In this document: positions 26,251 through 35,289 of the stretch, piece after piece
Layout: the number at the start of each line of letters is the position of its first letter
How positions within the stretch are numbered: position 1 is the stretch's first letter
NCBI GenBank assembly: GCA_963558965.1
Contig: CAUWIT010000002.1
Coordinates: forward strand, 62,001 to 126,000
Reading direction: 5' to 3'
From: Gallibacter sp963558965
GTDB lineage: Bacteria > Bacillota > Clostridia > Peptostreptococcales > Anaerovoracaceae
DNA length: 64,000 nt
Program-made: the position numbers and the translations under genes
The notes under the pieces: generated by a model
Database searches by the model: none
Told to the model about the DNA's origin: nothing
The model's input: the letters and a program-made list of their open reading frames with translations, nothing else

Positions 26251-26396
26251 TATGTACTGAGAGCTGAGGGCCAAAGGTACCGAGGAGTAAGGCATATACT
26301 AATTGATAGGCGAAAAAGACATTTGCGCTTAGTCATTATATTTGGTGTACTAAAATCCTCTCAGGCATATATTGTATGTTTTGAGAGGATTTTTTT
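26251..26396 (+). promoter_or_regulatory. Structured, riboswitch-like leader of hydE (class unassigned)
   Basis: The 159 nt between prmC and hydE contain two mutually exclusive pairings. CTGAGAG at 26257-26263 is perfectly complementary to CTCTCAG at 26358-26364. Those bases are also the 5' arm of a terminator hairpin, ATCCTCTCA (26355-26363) with TGAGAGGAT (26382-26390). The 3' arm contains GAGAGGA, the only Shine-Dalgarno for the hydE ATG at 26397. The hairpin's T-run fills the spacer. So forming the upstream pairing would both prevent termination and expose the ribosome site. The aptamer-like part holds GGGCCAAAGGTACCGAGGAG. The blocks GAGAG..CCGAGGAGTAA..CTCTCAGGCA recall the glycine aptamer, but its GGAC closing element is missing. 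No known class is claimed. Confidence 0.65.
26355..26396 (+). terminator. Attenuator hairpin overlapping the hydE Shine-Dalgarno
   Basis: A nine-pair stem (26355-26363 with 26382-26390) is followed by six or seven T residues that run directly into the hydE ATG. Its 3' arm doubles as the ribosome-binding site. Confidence 0.8.
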
Positions 26397-27359
26397 ATGG
26401 ATAAAAATGAGATAATTAGAGCTTTGAAAAGTGATGATTTTTCATATTATTACGGAATGGCAGATCGTATACGCAGGCAGTACAAAGGTGAAGAAGTGCT
26501 TATCAGAGCCATCATTGAGTTTAGCAACTACTGTACTATGAAATGCAAGTACTGTGGATTAAACTGCACCAATAAAAAAGCTTTAAGATATCGTATGGAC
26601 GTGGATGAAATTGTAAAGGTTGCAAAGGAAGCTATTGACGCAGGGTATAGAACTATAGTTTTGCAAGGTGGGGAAGATCCAGTATTTGCAGATGGAAAGC
26701 TGCTAAAAAGTGTAATTGAAGAAATAAAAAATTATGATAGTGGTGTTGCTGTAACTCTCAGTGCGGGAGAGCTAAAACCACAAGTGCTTAAAATGTTAAA
26801 AGAAGCAGGCGCAGATAGATATTTGCTCCGTCATGAAACTTCAGACAGAGAGTTATATAAAAGCATTCATCCAGGTAAGACTTTTGAAGAGAGAAAACAA
26901 GTGCTTGAAACGCTAAAAAGTCTGGGTTATGAAACAGGTAGTGGATTTATGGTTGGCATTCCTGGACAAAGCATAGAGTCATTGGCAGATGATTTGCTAT
27001 TTTTAAAGGAAATACCTTGTGATATGGCAGGTATGGGACCGTATATTTCTCATCCTCAAACTCCACTTGCAGGAAACCCTAACGGAAGCACAGAGTTAAC
27101 TAAAAGGTGTGTTGCAATAGCTAGGATTTTACTTCCTGAGTGCAATTTGCCTGTAACTACTGCGGTGGGAGTTTTGGATTTGGAAGAGCGCAAAAAGGCA
27201 TTTGGCTGCGGTGCAAATGTTATTATGAGAAAAGTTAATCCGGCTAAATATAAAAAAGCTTATGAGATATACCCAGCTGATTTGGGTGAAACAAACGTTA
27301 TTGAAGAGAGGCATCAGTTAGAGGAAATGATAAAATCATTGGGCAGGGTGCCTGTTTAA
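26397..27359 (+). CDS. hydE: [FeFe]-hydrogenase maturase HydE (radical SAM)
   Basis: Radical-SAM enzyme that acts on the HydG-made Fe(CO)2CN synthon during assembly of the hydrogenase H-cluster. The cluster motif is CTMKCKYC (Cys46, Cys50, Cys53), inside an otherwise BioB/HydE-like barrel with VLQGGEDP and PGQSIESLADD. The 320-residue length is slightly short but normal. The start codon directly follows the leader hairpin's T-run. hydG follows after 19 nt, then hydF. Confidence 0.93.
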   Translation: MDKNEIIRALKSDDFSYYYGMADRIRRQYKGEEVLIRAIIEFSNYCTMKCKYCGLNCTNKKALRYRMDVDEIVKVAKEAIDAGYRTIVLQGGEDPVFADGKLLKSVIEEIKNYDSGVAVTLSAGELKPQVLKMLKEAGADRYLLRHETSDRELYKSIHPGKTFEERKQVLETLKSLGYETGSGFMVGIPGQSIESLADDLLFLKEIPCDMAGMGPYISHPQTPLAGNPNGSTELTKRCVAIARILLPECNLPVTTAVGVLDLEERKKAFGCGANVIMRKVNPAKYKKAYEIYPADLGETNVIEERHQLEEMIKSLGRVPV

Positions 27360-27378
27360 AAGCGAGGAGGAAATACAA

Positions 27379-28803
27379 ATGGCTAAGTACAACAGTAAAA
27401 GTAAAATTGCAGAGGAGTTTATTTCAGATGAGGTGATTAGAGAAACTCTTGAATATGCAAAAGAGCACAAAGATGATCTTGATTTGATGAGAGAAATTTT
27501 GGCAAAAGGTAAAGAGGCAAAAGGGCTTGATTACAAGGAAGCTATGACACTTCTTGAATGTGAAGACCCTGAGATAATAGAGGAGATTTTCCATGAAGCA
27601 AAGGCTATTAAGGAGAAGTTTTACGGCAATCGTATAGTTATGTTTGCACCTTTGTATTTGTCTAACTATTGTATAAATGGGTGTGTATATTGTCCATATC
27701 ATGGTCAGAACAAACATATCAGAAGAAAAAAATTGACTCAGGAAGAGATAAAACAGGAAGTTATCGCACTTCAAGATATGGGCCACAAGAGACTTGCTTT
27801 GGAAACTGGGGAAGATCCTAAGATGAATCCAATTGAGTATGTTTTAGAAAGTATCAATACAATATACAATATAAAGCATAAAAATGGAGCGATAAGACGT
27901 GTAAATGTAAATATTGCGGCTACAACTGTTGAAAACTACAAAAAGTTAAAGGAAGCAGGCATCGGTACATATATTTTATTCCAGGAAACTTACAACAAGG
28001 AAAGCTACGAAAAATTACATCCAACTGGACCTAAGAGTGATTATGCTTATCATACTGAAGCTATGGATAGAGCTATGCAGGCAGGTATTGATGATGTTGG
28101 TTGCGGCGTACTATATGGATTGGAAAATTACAAATACGATTTTGTAGGTATGTTGATGCATGCTAAACATTTGGAAGATACTTATGGTTGTGGTCCTCAT
28201 ACAATTTCAGTTCCACGTATTAGACCTGCTGATGATATTGATCCTGATACATTTGACAATGGAGTTCCAGATGATATTTTCAAGAGAATTATTGCAGTTT
28301 TGCGTATTGCAGTGCCTTATACAGGTATGATTATGTCAACAAGAGAAAGCCAGTCAATGAGAAGAGAAGCTCTTGAAATAGGTATTACTCAGATTTCTGG
28401 TGGTTCAAAAACTAGTGTTGGCGGATATGTTGAAGAGGAATCAGAAGAAGACAACAGTGCACAGTTTGATGTATCAGATACAAGAACATTAGGTGAAGTT
28501 GTAAAATGGCTAATCGACCTTGGATATGTACCATCATTCTGCACAGCATGTTACAGAGAAGGTAGAACTGGGGATAGATTTATGAGCTTACTAAAAGCAG
28601 GACAGATTTCAAATATCTGCCAGCCAAATGCTCTTATGACTCTTACTGAATTTTTAGAGGATTATGCGGATCCTGAAACTAAAAAAGCAGGTGAAGAGCT
28701 TATAGCAAAACGAATTGCTATGATTCCAAATGAAAAAGTTAGAGAGTTGACTAAGGAACATATTGGAAATATAAAAATAGGTAAAAGAGATTTTAGATTT
28801 TAA
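27379..28803 (+). CDS. hydG: [FeFe]-hydrogenase maturase HydG (tyrosine lyase)
   Basis: Radical-SAM tyrosine lyase that generates CO and cyanide ligands bound to iron. Two cluster sites are visible: the SAM motif CINGCVYC (Cys98, Cys102, Cys105), with the following PYHGQNK typical of HydG, and the C-terminal CTAC...C (Cys388, Cys391, Cys414) that holds the auxiliary five-iron cluster. The 474 residues match the family. GAGGAGG precedes the ATG. Confidence 0.96.
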   Translation: MAKYNSKSKIAEEFISDEVIRETLEYAKEHKDDLDLMREILAKGKEAKGLDYKEAMTLLECEDPEIIEEIFHEAKAIKEKFYGNRIVMFAPLYLSNYCINGCVYCPYHGQNKHIRRKKLTQEEIKQEVIALQDMGHKRLALETGEDPKMNPIEYVLESINTIYNIKHKNGAIRRVNVNIAATTVENYKKLKEAGIGTYILFQETYNKESYEKLHPTGPKSDYAYHTEAMDRAMQAGIDDVGCGVLYGLENYKYDFVGMLMHAKHLEDTYGCGPHTISVPRIRPADDIDPDTFDNGVPDDIFKRIIAVLRIAVPYTGMIMSTRESQSMRREALEIGITQISGGSKTSVGGYVEEESEEDNSAQFDVSDTRTLGEVVKWLIDLGYVPSFCTACYREGRTGDRFMSLLKAGQISNICQPNALMTLTEFLEDYADPETKKAGEELIAKRIAMIPNEKVRELTKEHIGNIKIGKRDFRF

Positions 28804-28881
28804 TAGTTTGCATAAAATAAAGTAAGCAAAGTAGGCAAATGCAAGTGAATGCAAGTAAGCGAGGATAAGTGAGGAGACGAT

Positions 28882-30072
28882 ATGAGTTTAAATCAGACAC
28901 CTAGAGCTAACAGATTGCACATAGGTATATTTGGAAAAACCAACAGCGGCAAAAGCTCTCTTTTAAACGCATTGACAGGACATGATGTAGCTCTTGTATC
29001 GGAAATGGCCGGCACAACAACAGATCCTGTATATAAATCCATGGAGTTACATCCAATAGGTCCAGTTGTATTTATCGATACAGCAGGATTTGACGATAAA
29101 ACAGTTTTAGGGGAAAAGCGAGAAAAAATAACTAAAGAAGTTATTAAAAAAACAGATGTTGCAATACTTATATTCGATGATGAAAATTTGCAAGATGAAA
29201 AACAATGGCTAGAACTTTTAAAAGAGGCAGATGTTCCAGTTGTGCCAGTTATAAGCAAAGGTGACATAATGAACAGAGCTCTTTTAAAGAAAAAAGTTTT
29301 TGATGAGTTAAAACTTACTCCTATTATTGTATCTGCAAATGAAAATAAAGAAGCGAGAGAAAAGCTGATAGACAGTATTGTAGCAGCAATACCTGAAGAT
29401 TATCAAAGACAATCTATTTTAAGAAACTTGGTAAAGGAAGACGATATAGTTTTACTTGTGATGCCACAAGATATACAGGCGCCAAAAGGTAGACTGATAT
29501 TGCCACAAGTGCAGACAATTAGGGAAGTTTTAGATAGCAGATGCACAGCCGTTTGCACAACTTTAGATGGTATGAAAAGAAGTCTTGATGCACTTAAAAA
29601 TCCACCAAGTGTAATAATCACAGACAGCCAGTGTTTTAAACAGGTAAAGGAACTAAAGCCAAAAGAAAGTAAGCTAACTTCTTTTTCCGTTTTGTTTGCT
29701 GCATACAAAGGGGATATAGACAGCTTTATTAAAGGTGCAGCAGCTATAGACAGCTTAGATGAAAATTCAAAGGTGCTTATTGCAGAGGCTTGTACTCATG
29801 CTCCTCTTGAAGAAGATATAGGCAGAGTTAAAATCCCAAATATGCTTAGAAAACGCTTTGGTGAAAACCTTGAAATAAAAATGGTTTCAGGCAGTGATTT
29901 TCCAGATGATTTAAAAGGCTATGATTTGATTATTCATTGCGGAGCATGTATGTTTAACAGAAAACTTATGATGAGCAGAGTGCTTCAAGCAAAAGAGCAG
30001 GGAGTGCCAATAACAAATTACGGAGTAACAATAGCACATATTACAGGTATCTTAGACGAAGTTGTATATTGA
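28882..30072 (+). CDS. hydF: [FeFe]-hydrogenase maturase HydF (GTPase scaffold)
   Basis: Scaffold protein that receives the diiron precursor and hands it to the hydrogenase. The GTPase domain has GKTNSGKSSLLNAL (14-27), G2/G3 motifs AGTTTDPV and DTAGFDD, and the SKGD base motif. The C-terminal cluster ligands are C304-T-H306 and HCGAC (His352, Cys353, Cys356), the family's CxH...HCxxC layout. The 78-nt gap after hydG carries odd short repeats of GCAAGT/GTAAGC flavour and a GAGGAGA site. No hydrogenase structural gene is in the window. Confidence 0.95.
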   Translation: MSLNQTPRANRLHIGIFGKTNSGKSSLLNALTGHDVALVSEMAGTTTDPVYKSMELHPIGPVVFIDTAGFDDKTVLGEKREKITKEVIKKTDVAILIFDDENLQDEKQWLELLKEADVPVVPVISKGDIMNRALLKKKVFDELKLTPIIVSANENKEAREKLIDSIVAAIPEDYQRQSILRNLVKEDDIVLLVMPQDIQAPKGRLILPQVQTIREVLDSRCTAVCTTLDGMKRSLDALKNPPSVIITDSQCFKQVKELKPKESKLTSFSVLFAAYKGDIDSFIKGAAAIDSLDENSKVLIAEACTHAPLEEDIGRVKIPNMLRKRFGENLEIKMVSGSDFPDDLKGYDLIIHCGACMFNRKLMMSRVLQAKEQGVPITNYGVTIAHITGILDEVVY

Positions 30073-30105
30073 TGTAAAAATATACATAACATTGCAAAAA
30101 TATGG

Positions 30106-30134
30106 TTGACAATTGTTGTTTACAGTGTTAAAGT
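30106..30134 (+). promoter_or_regulatory. Promoter of the T-box transcript
   Basis: TTGACA (30106-30111), 17 bp, TAAAGT (30129-30134). Confidence 0.65.
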
Positions 30135-30140
30135 AGAACT

Positions 30141-30476
30141 AATTTAATAGCAAACCGAAGACGAGGGGATAAAACTGTTAGAACGGCTTAAAGCGAGCTT
30201 GGGACGGTGTGAGCCAAGTAAGTGACAGTGGCAGTAAATGGGCCTCAGAGGGCAAAATGAAAAGCAAATGATTTGCTAAATGGATGATTTTTTAATTTGT
30301 TTATTTGAAAAACATGGAAATATGAAAATAGCAAATGCTTAGTAGTGGAGACGTGACGCCGACGTTATGGGCGAGGAGTGTGATGGCACTCTGCAGAGTG
30401 AGCAACGTCAAGTTGTTAATTAAGGTGGTACCGCAGGCATACGCTTGTCCTTATTTTAGGATAGGCGTATTTTTTT
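30141..30476 (+). promoter_or_regulatory. T-box riboswitch controlling the NSS transporter
   Basis: Stem I is recognisable. GAGG (30163-30166) pairs with CCTC (30243-30246) and ACTG (30174-30177) with CAGT (30232-30235). They enclose a specifier loop whose 3' strand reads AAATGGG at 30236-30242. The distal loop region contains GGTGTGAGCC. The T-box sequence AAGGTGGTACCGCAGG lies at 30422-30437, immediately followed by the terminator. Aligning to the usual loop (three purines, codon, purine) gives TGG (Trp, 30239-30241) as specifier; shifting one base gives ATG (Met). The T-box UGGU matches an A discriminator better (Met type) than the G of tRNA-Trp, so the amino acid stays open. Confidence 0.9.
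30439..30476 (+). terminator. T-box terminator
   Basis: ATACGCTTGTCCT pairs with AGGATAGGCGTAT (13 bp with two G-U) followed by T6. Confidence 0.9.
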
Positions 30477-30524
30477 GTATCACAAGCAGAGACATCAGGG
30501 AAAGACAGAAAGGAGAATTTTCAA

Positions 30525-31844
30525 ATGACAGTCAAGAAAAGAGATGGTTTTTCATCTAAGATGGGCTTTGTAATTGCCTGTATTGGTTCAGCCGTAGGTA
30601 TGGGAAATATTTGGATGTTTCCATACAGAGTAGGCGAATTTGGTGGAGCAGCATTTTTAGTTCCATACTTTATATTTGTTGCCCTTCTTGGAGTTACAGG
30701 CATTGTAGGTGAAGTAACACTGGGAAGAACTATGAAAACAGGACCTCTTGGATCATTTAAAAAAGCAATGGAAAAAAGAGGCTTAAAAGGCGGAGAGGCT
30801 ATAGGTATAATCCCAGTTATAGGCTCCCTTGCAACAGCAATAGGATACACAGTTGTAATGGCATGGATACTTAAGTTTTTCGTAGGCTCCATTACAGGTA
30901 GCGTTATGAAAGCCGAAGATAGCGGTGCATACTTTGGGGAATTAGCAAGTAACTTTGGTGCAGTGCCATGGCACGTAATCGTTATTGTTGCTACATTTTG
31001 TCTAATGGTATTTGGAATTGCAAAGGGCATTGAAAAAGTAAACAAGTTTATGATGCCAGCATTTTTCTTCTTATTTGTAATCATCGCAATTAGAGTTGCA
31101 TTTTTACCAGGTGCAGAAGCTGGATACGACTTTTTGTTAAAACCACAATGGAGTGCACTTGCAAATCCTATGACATGGGCATATGCACTAGGGCAGGCAT
31201 TCTTTTCATTATCATTAGCAGGCTCTGGAACAGTAGTATACGGAAGCTACATCAGTGAAAAAGAAGACATCGTTTCAAGCGCAAAATACATTGCAGTATT
31301 TGACACACTAGCAGCAATGGTAGCAGCATTGGTAATTATACCAGCAGTATTTGCATTTGATATGGACCCAATGGCAGGCCCACCTTTGATGTTTATCGCT
31401 ATGCCAAGCATCTTTAAAATGATGCCGTTAGGACAGTTAATCGCAATTATATTTTTCTTAGCAGTACTATTTGCAGGATTTACTTCATTAGTAAACTTAT
31501 ACGAAACTCCAATCGAAGCATTGCAGGAAAAGTTTGGTCTTAGCCGTAAAGGAGCAGTAGGCATAATCTTAGGCATAGGATTGTTAGTTGGTATATTTAT
31601 CGAGAATGGCAATGTGGTTTCTGCATGGATGGATGTTGTTTCAATATACATCGTACCATTAGGTGCACTTTTGGCTGCTATTATGGTTTACTGGGTTTGT
31701 GGCAAAGGTTTTGCAAGAGAACATGCACAAATTGGACGAGTTAAACCAATAGGAAGATGGTTTGAACCAGTTGCAAAATATGTATTTTGCGGAGTAACAA
31801 TCGTAGTTTATATACTAGGTATTGTATGTGGAGGTATCGGCTGA
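30525..31844 (+). CDS. Sodium-dependent amino-acid transporter (NSS/SNF family)
   Basis: LeuT-fold sodium symporter of 439 residues with about eleven helices. The unwound helix 1 motif GSAVGMGNIWMFPYRVGEFGG contains the sodium and substrate contacts. Helix 6 appears as ALGQAFFSLSLAGSGTVVYGSY. Bacterial members carry tryptophan (TnaT), tyrosine (Tyt1), hydrophobic residues (MhsT) or methionine (MetP). The T-box upstream says expression rises when the cognate tRNA is uncharged, either tryptophan or methionine by the specifier. It sits between hydF and rpmE and has its own promoter. Confidence 0.92.
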   Translation: MTVKKRDGFSSKMGFVIACIGSAVGMGNIWMFPYRVGEFGGAAFLVPYFIFVALLGVTGIVGEVTLGRTMKTGPLGSFKKAMEKRGLKGGEAIGIIPVIGSLATAIGYTVVMAWILKFFVGSITGSVMKAEDSGAYFGELASNFGAVPWHVIVIVATFCLMVFGIAKGIEKVNKFMMPAFFFLFVIIAIRVAFLPGAEAGYDFLLKPQWSALANPMTWAYALGQAFFSLSLAGSGTVVYGSYISEKEDIVSSAKYIAVFDTLAAMVAALVIIPAVFAFDMDPMAGPPLMFIAMPSIFKMMPLGQLIAIIFFLAVLFAGFTSLVNLYETPIEALQEKFGLSRKGAVGIILGIGLLVGIFIENGNVVSAWMDVVSIYIVPLGALLAAIMVYWVCGKGFAREHAQIGRVKPIGRWFEPVAKYVFCGVTIVVYILGIVCGGIG

Positions 31845-31897
31845 TAATTATTTAGATAATATATGAAAATATTTTTGCAAATAATTTTCAAAAACAG

Positions 31898-31998
31898 TTG
31901 AAATTACAGCACTTTATGTGATATAGTAAGAGAGCTGTTGAGACAGCAAATAATAAAAATATGCAAAGGCACGGCCTGAGCAGGAAAGAGGTAATAGC
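31898..31998 (+). promoter_or_regulatory. Promoter and structured leader of rpmE
   Basis: TTGAAA (31898-31903), 18 bp, TATAGT (31922-31927). The roughly 65-nt leader opens with GCTGT-tgag-ACAGC (31934-31947), then GCAAAGGCACGGCCTGAGC and a GAAAGAGG ribosome site. A compact conserved-looking leader on rpmE in Firmicutes is often an L31 autoregulatory element; that assignment is inference. Confidence 0.5.
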
Positions 31999-32199
31999 AT
32001 GAAACAGGGAATCCATCCAGATTACAAGGAATGTAAAGTAACTTGCGCATGCGGCAATACATTTATGACAAAGTCAACTGAAGAAGAAATGAGACTTGAC
32101 GTTTGCTCAGCTTGCCATCCGTTCTTTACAGGTCAGCAGAAGTTCATTAACCGTGGTGGACGTGTTGAAAAGTTCAAGAACAAATACAATTTGGACTAA
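31999..32199 (+). CDS. rpmE: Ribosomal protein L31 (zinc type)
   Basis: A 66-residue 50S protein. It opens with MKQGIHPDYKE and carries CAC at 16-18 and CSAC at about 36-39, the four-cysteine zinc form that serves as a zinc store and is replaced by a cysteine-free paralogue under zinc limitation. The C-terminus GGRVEKFKNKY is typical. Confidence 0.96.
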   Translation: MKQGIHPDYKECKVTCACGNTFMTKSTEEEMRLDVCSACHPFFTGQQKFINRGGRVEKFKNKYNLD

Positions 32200-32208
32200 G
32201 AAAATTAA

Positions 32209-32251
32209 AAAACTGCCAATTAGCAAAATTGCTACATGGCAGTTTTTTTTT
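32209..32251. terminator. Terminator between rpmE and the Rrf2 gene
   Basis: AAAACTGCCA (32209-32218) pairs perfectly with TGGCAGTTTT (32237-32246) and is followed by a T-run; A-rich on the other side, so it may serve both converging genes. Confidence 0.9.
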
Positions 32252-32262
32252 ATGCCCTTATT

Positions 32263-32694
32263 TTACTCAACATGTGCCAGGCCGGTCTCAACTATTTGGT
32301 TCAGTTTGATCTCTTTTAATTTGTTTCTATAGTTGGTTTCGGCCTGGAACAAATAGTCTAATATATTGTCTTCGATTTGTTGGACCGTATTGGTATCATC
32401 GAAGACTTTTTCTACAAGGTGAGTAGTTTCTGCAAAACGTTCTTCACCTTCAATAGCATCAAAAATATCTAAAAAAGTAATATCATTTATATTTTTACCT
32501 ATTATAAATCCACCAAGTTTACTAGCCTTGGACTTAATCAATCCTGCAACAACAAGTTGACGTGTTATTTTTTTTAGATACGAATCAGAAACTCCAAGTC
32601 TGTCGCTTAGATAAGTGCTTTTAACTGGTGTTTTTTGAGTAGCTAAAATTATCAATATACATATAGCCTGCTCGAAACTTTTACGTATTTTCAT
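32263..32694 (-). CDS. Rrf2-family transcriptional regulator
   Basis: Winged-helix regulator of 143 residues. VKSTYLSDRLGVSDSYLKKITRQLVVAGLIKS is the Rrf2 DNA-reading unit in outline, followed by a dimerisation helix. It has only one cysteine (residue 12) and lacks the three-cysteine loop of IscR/NsrR, so it should not carry an iron-sulfur cluster. It is divergent from the YhgE/Pip gene, the likely target. Confidence 0.88.
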   Translation of the reverse strand: MKIRKSFEQAICILIILATQKTPVKSTYLSDRLGVSDSYLKKITRQLVVAGLIKSKASKLGGFIIGKNINDITFLDIFDAIEGEERFAETTHLVEKVFDDTNTVQQIEDNILDYLFQAETNYRNKLKEIKLNQIVETGLAHVE

Positions 32695-32890
32695 AGTAGA
32701 TAGCTCCCTTTCTAAAAAAGTTTAAAAAATGACATTTTTTTTATTGACAATTGTTTCTATAAGCATATAATAATTATCTGTAGATATTATATATCTATAG
32801 ATATAGTTTGTCCATTGTTTTATAAAAATTAATTAAAAATTTTTTATTTATTTAGTTACAATAACAAATATAAAGAAAAGGATGGGAAAT

Positions 32891-35188
32891 GTGAAAAAAC
32901 AGAGAAGGAAAATATTTTTCCCTATGATAAAAAGGGAATGGAATGCTCTTCGACGCAATTGGTGGTTGAAGCTTGTATTATTAGTAATTATGTTTATTCC
33001 AATTATTTACACAGGCGTATTTTTAGGCTCAATGTGGGACCCATATGGTAACACTAATGAAATACCAGTAGCAGTAGTAAACTACGATAAGCCAGTAAAA
33101 TACAATGATAAAACCTTAAATGTAGGTAAAGAATTGGTAGACAATTTAAAAGAAAACGATGCTATGAAATTCGAAGTTACCGATGCAGATGATGCAGATA
33201 AGGGTTTAGAAGCAGGTGATTACTATATGATCATCACTGTTCCAGAGGATTTTTCAAAAAATGCAACAACATTGCTAGATAAAAATCCAAAGGAAATGGT
33301 TATTGAATATACAACTAACCCAGGTAAAAACTATATCGCATCTAAGATGGACGAAACAGCTATAAACAAAATCAAGACAACTGTTTCTGCTTCTGTAACT
33401 GAAACTTATGCAAAAACTTTGTTTGACTCTATAGGAGTATTAAATGCAGGACTAGAAAAAGCGGCAACAGGAAGTGGTAAACTTGCAGATGGTGCCATTA
33501 CACTAGCCCAAGGAAACGATAAGCTAAACACAAACTTAAATGTTTTAGCTTCAAGTTCTTTGACATTTAAAGATGGAGCAGCAACACTTGAAAATGGTTT
33601 AAACACATATACAGCAGGAGTAAGTTCAGTTGATAAAGGAGCTGGACAACTAAAAAGCGGTATAGATACATTGGCAAAGAAAAGCGGCACACTTGTTTCA
33701 GGTGTAGATAAACTTGCAACAGGTAGCAGTACATTATCTGCTGGACTTGAGAAATATACAGCAGGAGTAAGCACTGTTAAATCAGGTGTAGATAAACTTA
33801 ACGAATCAAGCGATCAATTAAATAAAGGAAGCGACAGTTTAGTTTCAGGATTAACAAACGCTTCAACATTGGCATCAGGCATAAACAGCCAAGTTAAAAA
33901 TATGCCAACTCAAATTGACCAGTTAATCGCAGGAGTTATTAACAATGATCAGTTAACAGATGCGCAAAAAGTTGCTTATTTAAATAAGAGCTTAACAGAA
34001 CTAAAAGCCTCTATGACTGCTCAATCAAGCGATCCTACAAAAATGGGATTAATCCAGGCCATGGGTGTTTTAGATAGCGGCTTACAATCAGCTAAAACAG
34101 GAAGCGAAACTTTAGATAAAGGTATTGAAACTTATACATCTGGAGTTGCAACACTTAAAAAAGGAACTGATACTTTAGACAGCAGTTCAAAAACATTGAC
34201 AGACGGTGCAAGTGCATTAAACAGCGGACTTGCTCAGCTAAATAACAGCACACCTGCATTGTCATCAGGTATTACAGCTTTAAGCGAAGGTGCTTCAACA
34301 CTTAAGGCCGGAACATCTAAGTTAAATGAGAATGGCTCAACTTTAGTATCAGGTGCAGGTCAGTTAAAAGACGGTGCTTCACAAATTAGTGACGGTGCTG
34401 GAAAACTAGCGGCAGGTTCATCACAGCTTGGATCTGGTATAGATCAGATTAAAGCAGGCGCAAATAAACTTGAAACAAGTTTAGCTAAGGGCGCAAAAGA
34501 TAGTAAAATAGATGCAGATGAAGATACTTACAAGATGCTTGCAGAACCAGTAACAACAAGCGATAAGGCCATTTCTGTAGTAGAAAACAACGGTAGCGCG
34601 ATGGCACCTTACATGATGTCAGTAGCTTTATACGTAGCAGCAATGGCATTCACACTTATGTATCCATTGTTAAAACACATCCAAAAGGCTAAGTCAGGTT
34701 TAAGATACTGGGCAGGTAAAGCTTCAGTTATGTATCCAGTAGCTATTGGTGCAGCAGTATTGATGATTGGTTTACTTATGGCATTAAACGGACTTGATCC
34801 GCAGCAAGTAGGCATGACCTTTGGATTTGCAATATTAGTTTCTATGGCATTTATGTCAATGATTGTATTTTTCAATGCGGCATTTGGACGTGTAGGAGAA
34901 TTCCTAATGCTTATATACATGGTAGTTAACTTAGGTGGTTCAGCAGGTACTTATCCTCTAGAAACATCAGCACCATGGTTTAAGACAATCCATCCTTACG
35001 TACCATTTTCTTACAGTGTAGATGGATTTAGAAATGTTATTTCTATGAATGACCCTTCTGCGATCCATGGGGATATTATGGTCTTCGTGTTGATGATACT
35101 TTCATTTGCAGTGATGACTATACTATATTATTCATATAGAAGAAAACATCCAAAGCCAATTTTAGAAGCTGCTTTCCCAGCTGAATAA
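32891..35188 (+). CDS. YhgE/Pip-family membrane protein
   Basis: Large protein of about 765 residues. One N-terminal helix is followed by an extracytoplasmic region of about 560 residues and five or six C-terminal helices resembling an ABC-2 type permease. The outside region holds many tandem short repeats of the form G-A-x-L-x-x-G (for example KSGIDTLAKKSGTLVSGVDK), expected to make long helical or coiled rods. YhgE/Pip proteins include a phage-infection protein and T7-secretion-associated members; physiological role is uncertain. The frame also opens at ATG 32882, but AAAAGG abuts that ATG while sitting 9 nt before the GTG at 32891, so the GTG is preferred. Divergent from an Rrf2 regulator. 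Confidence 0.9.
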   Translation: MKKQRRKIFFPMIKREWNALRRNWWLKLVLLVIMFIPIIYTGVFLGSMWDPYGNTNEIPVAVVNYDKPVKYNDKTLNVGKELVDNLKENDAMKFEVTDADDADKGLEAGDYYMIITVPEDFSKNATTLLDKNPKEMVIEYTTNPGKNYIASKMDETAINKIKTTVSASVTETYAKTLFDSIGVLNAGLEKAATGSGKLADGAITLAQGNDKLNTNLNVLASSSLTFKDGAATLENGLNTYTAGVSSVDKGAGQLKSGIDTLAKKSGTLVSGVDKLATGSSTLSAGLEKYTAGVSTVKSGVDKLNESSDQLNKGSDSLVSGLTNASTLASGINSQVKNMPTQIDQLIAGVINNDQLTDAQKVAYLNKSLTELKASMTAQSSDPTKMGLIQAMGVLDSGLQSAKTGSETLDKGIETYTSGVATLKKGTDTLDSSSKTLTDGASALNSGLAQLNNSTPALSSGITALSEGASTLKAGTSKLNENGSTLVSGAGQLKDGASQISDGAGKLAAGSSQLGSGIDQIKAGANKLETSLAKGAKDSKIDADEDTYKMLAEPVTTSDKAISVVENNGSAMAPYMMSVALYVAAMAFTLMYPLLKHIQKAKSGLRYWAGKASVMYPVAIGAAVLMIGLLMALNGLDPQQVGMTFGFAILVSMAFMSMIVFFNAAFGRVGEFLMLIYMVVNLGGSAGTYPLETSAPWFKTIHPYVPFSYSVDGFRNVISMNDPSAIHGDIMVFVLMILSFAVMTILYYSYRRKHPKPILEAAFPAE

Positions 35189-35243
35189 TAGAAAATAGTG
35201 AAATAGAAATCATCTCATATTTTCACAAAATATATAGACAAAC

Positions 35244-35289
35244 AAAAGGAGCATCTAGCCTTGTGGTGTAAAGGTTAGATGCTCCTTTT
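35244..35289 (+). terminator. Terminator after the YhgE gene
   Basis: AAAAGGAGCATCTA and TAGATGCTCCTTTT form a long stem with a loop of about 16 nt. The T-run is short. Confidence 0.7.

Noticed and set aside
26251..26396. Glycine riboswitch on hydE
   Set aside because: CCGAGGAGTAA and CTCTCAGGCA look similar to parts of the glycine aptamer, but the conserved GGAC closing segment and the A-rich junction are missing, so the assignment was not made.
30521..31084. 187-codon minus-strand frame opposite the NSS transporter
   Set aside because: Shadow of the membrane-protein gene; its own sequence is low-complexity Pro/Ile/Thr-rich without family features.
32263..32694. Iron-sulfur Rrf2 regulator (IscR type)
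   Set aside because: Only one cysteine is present, so the three-cysteine cluster site does not exist.
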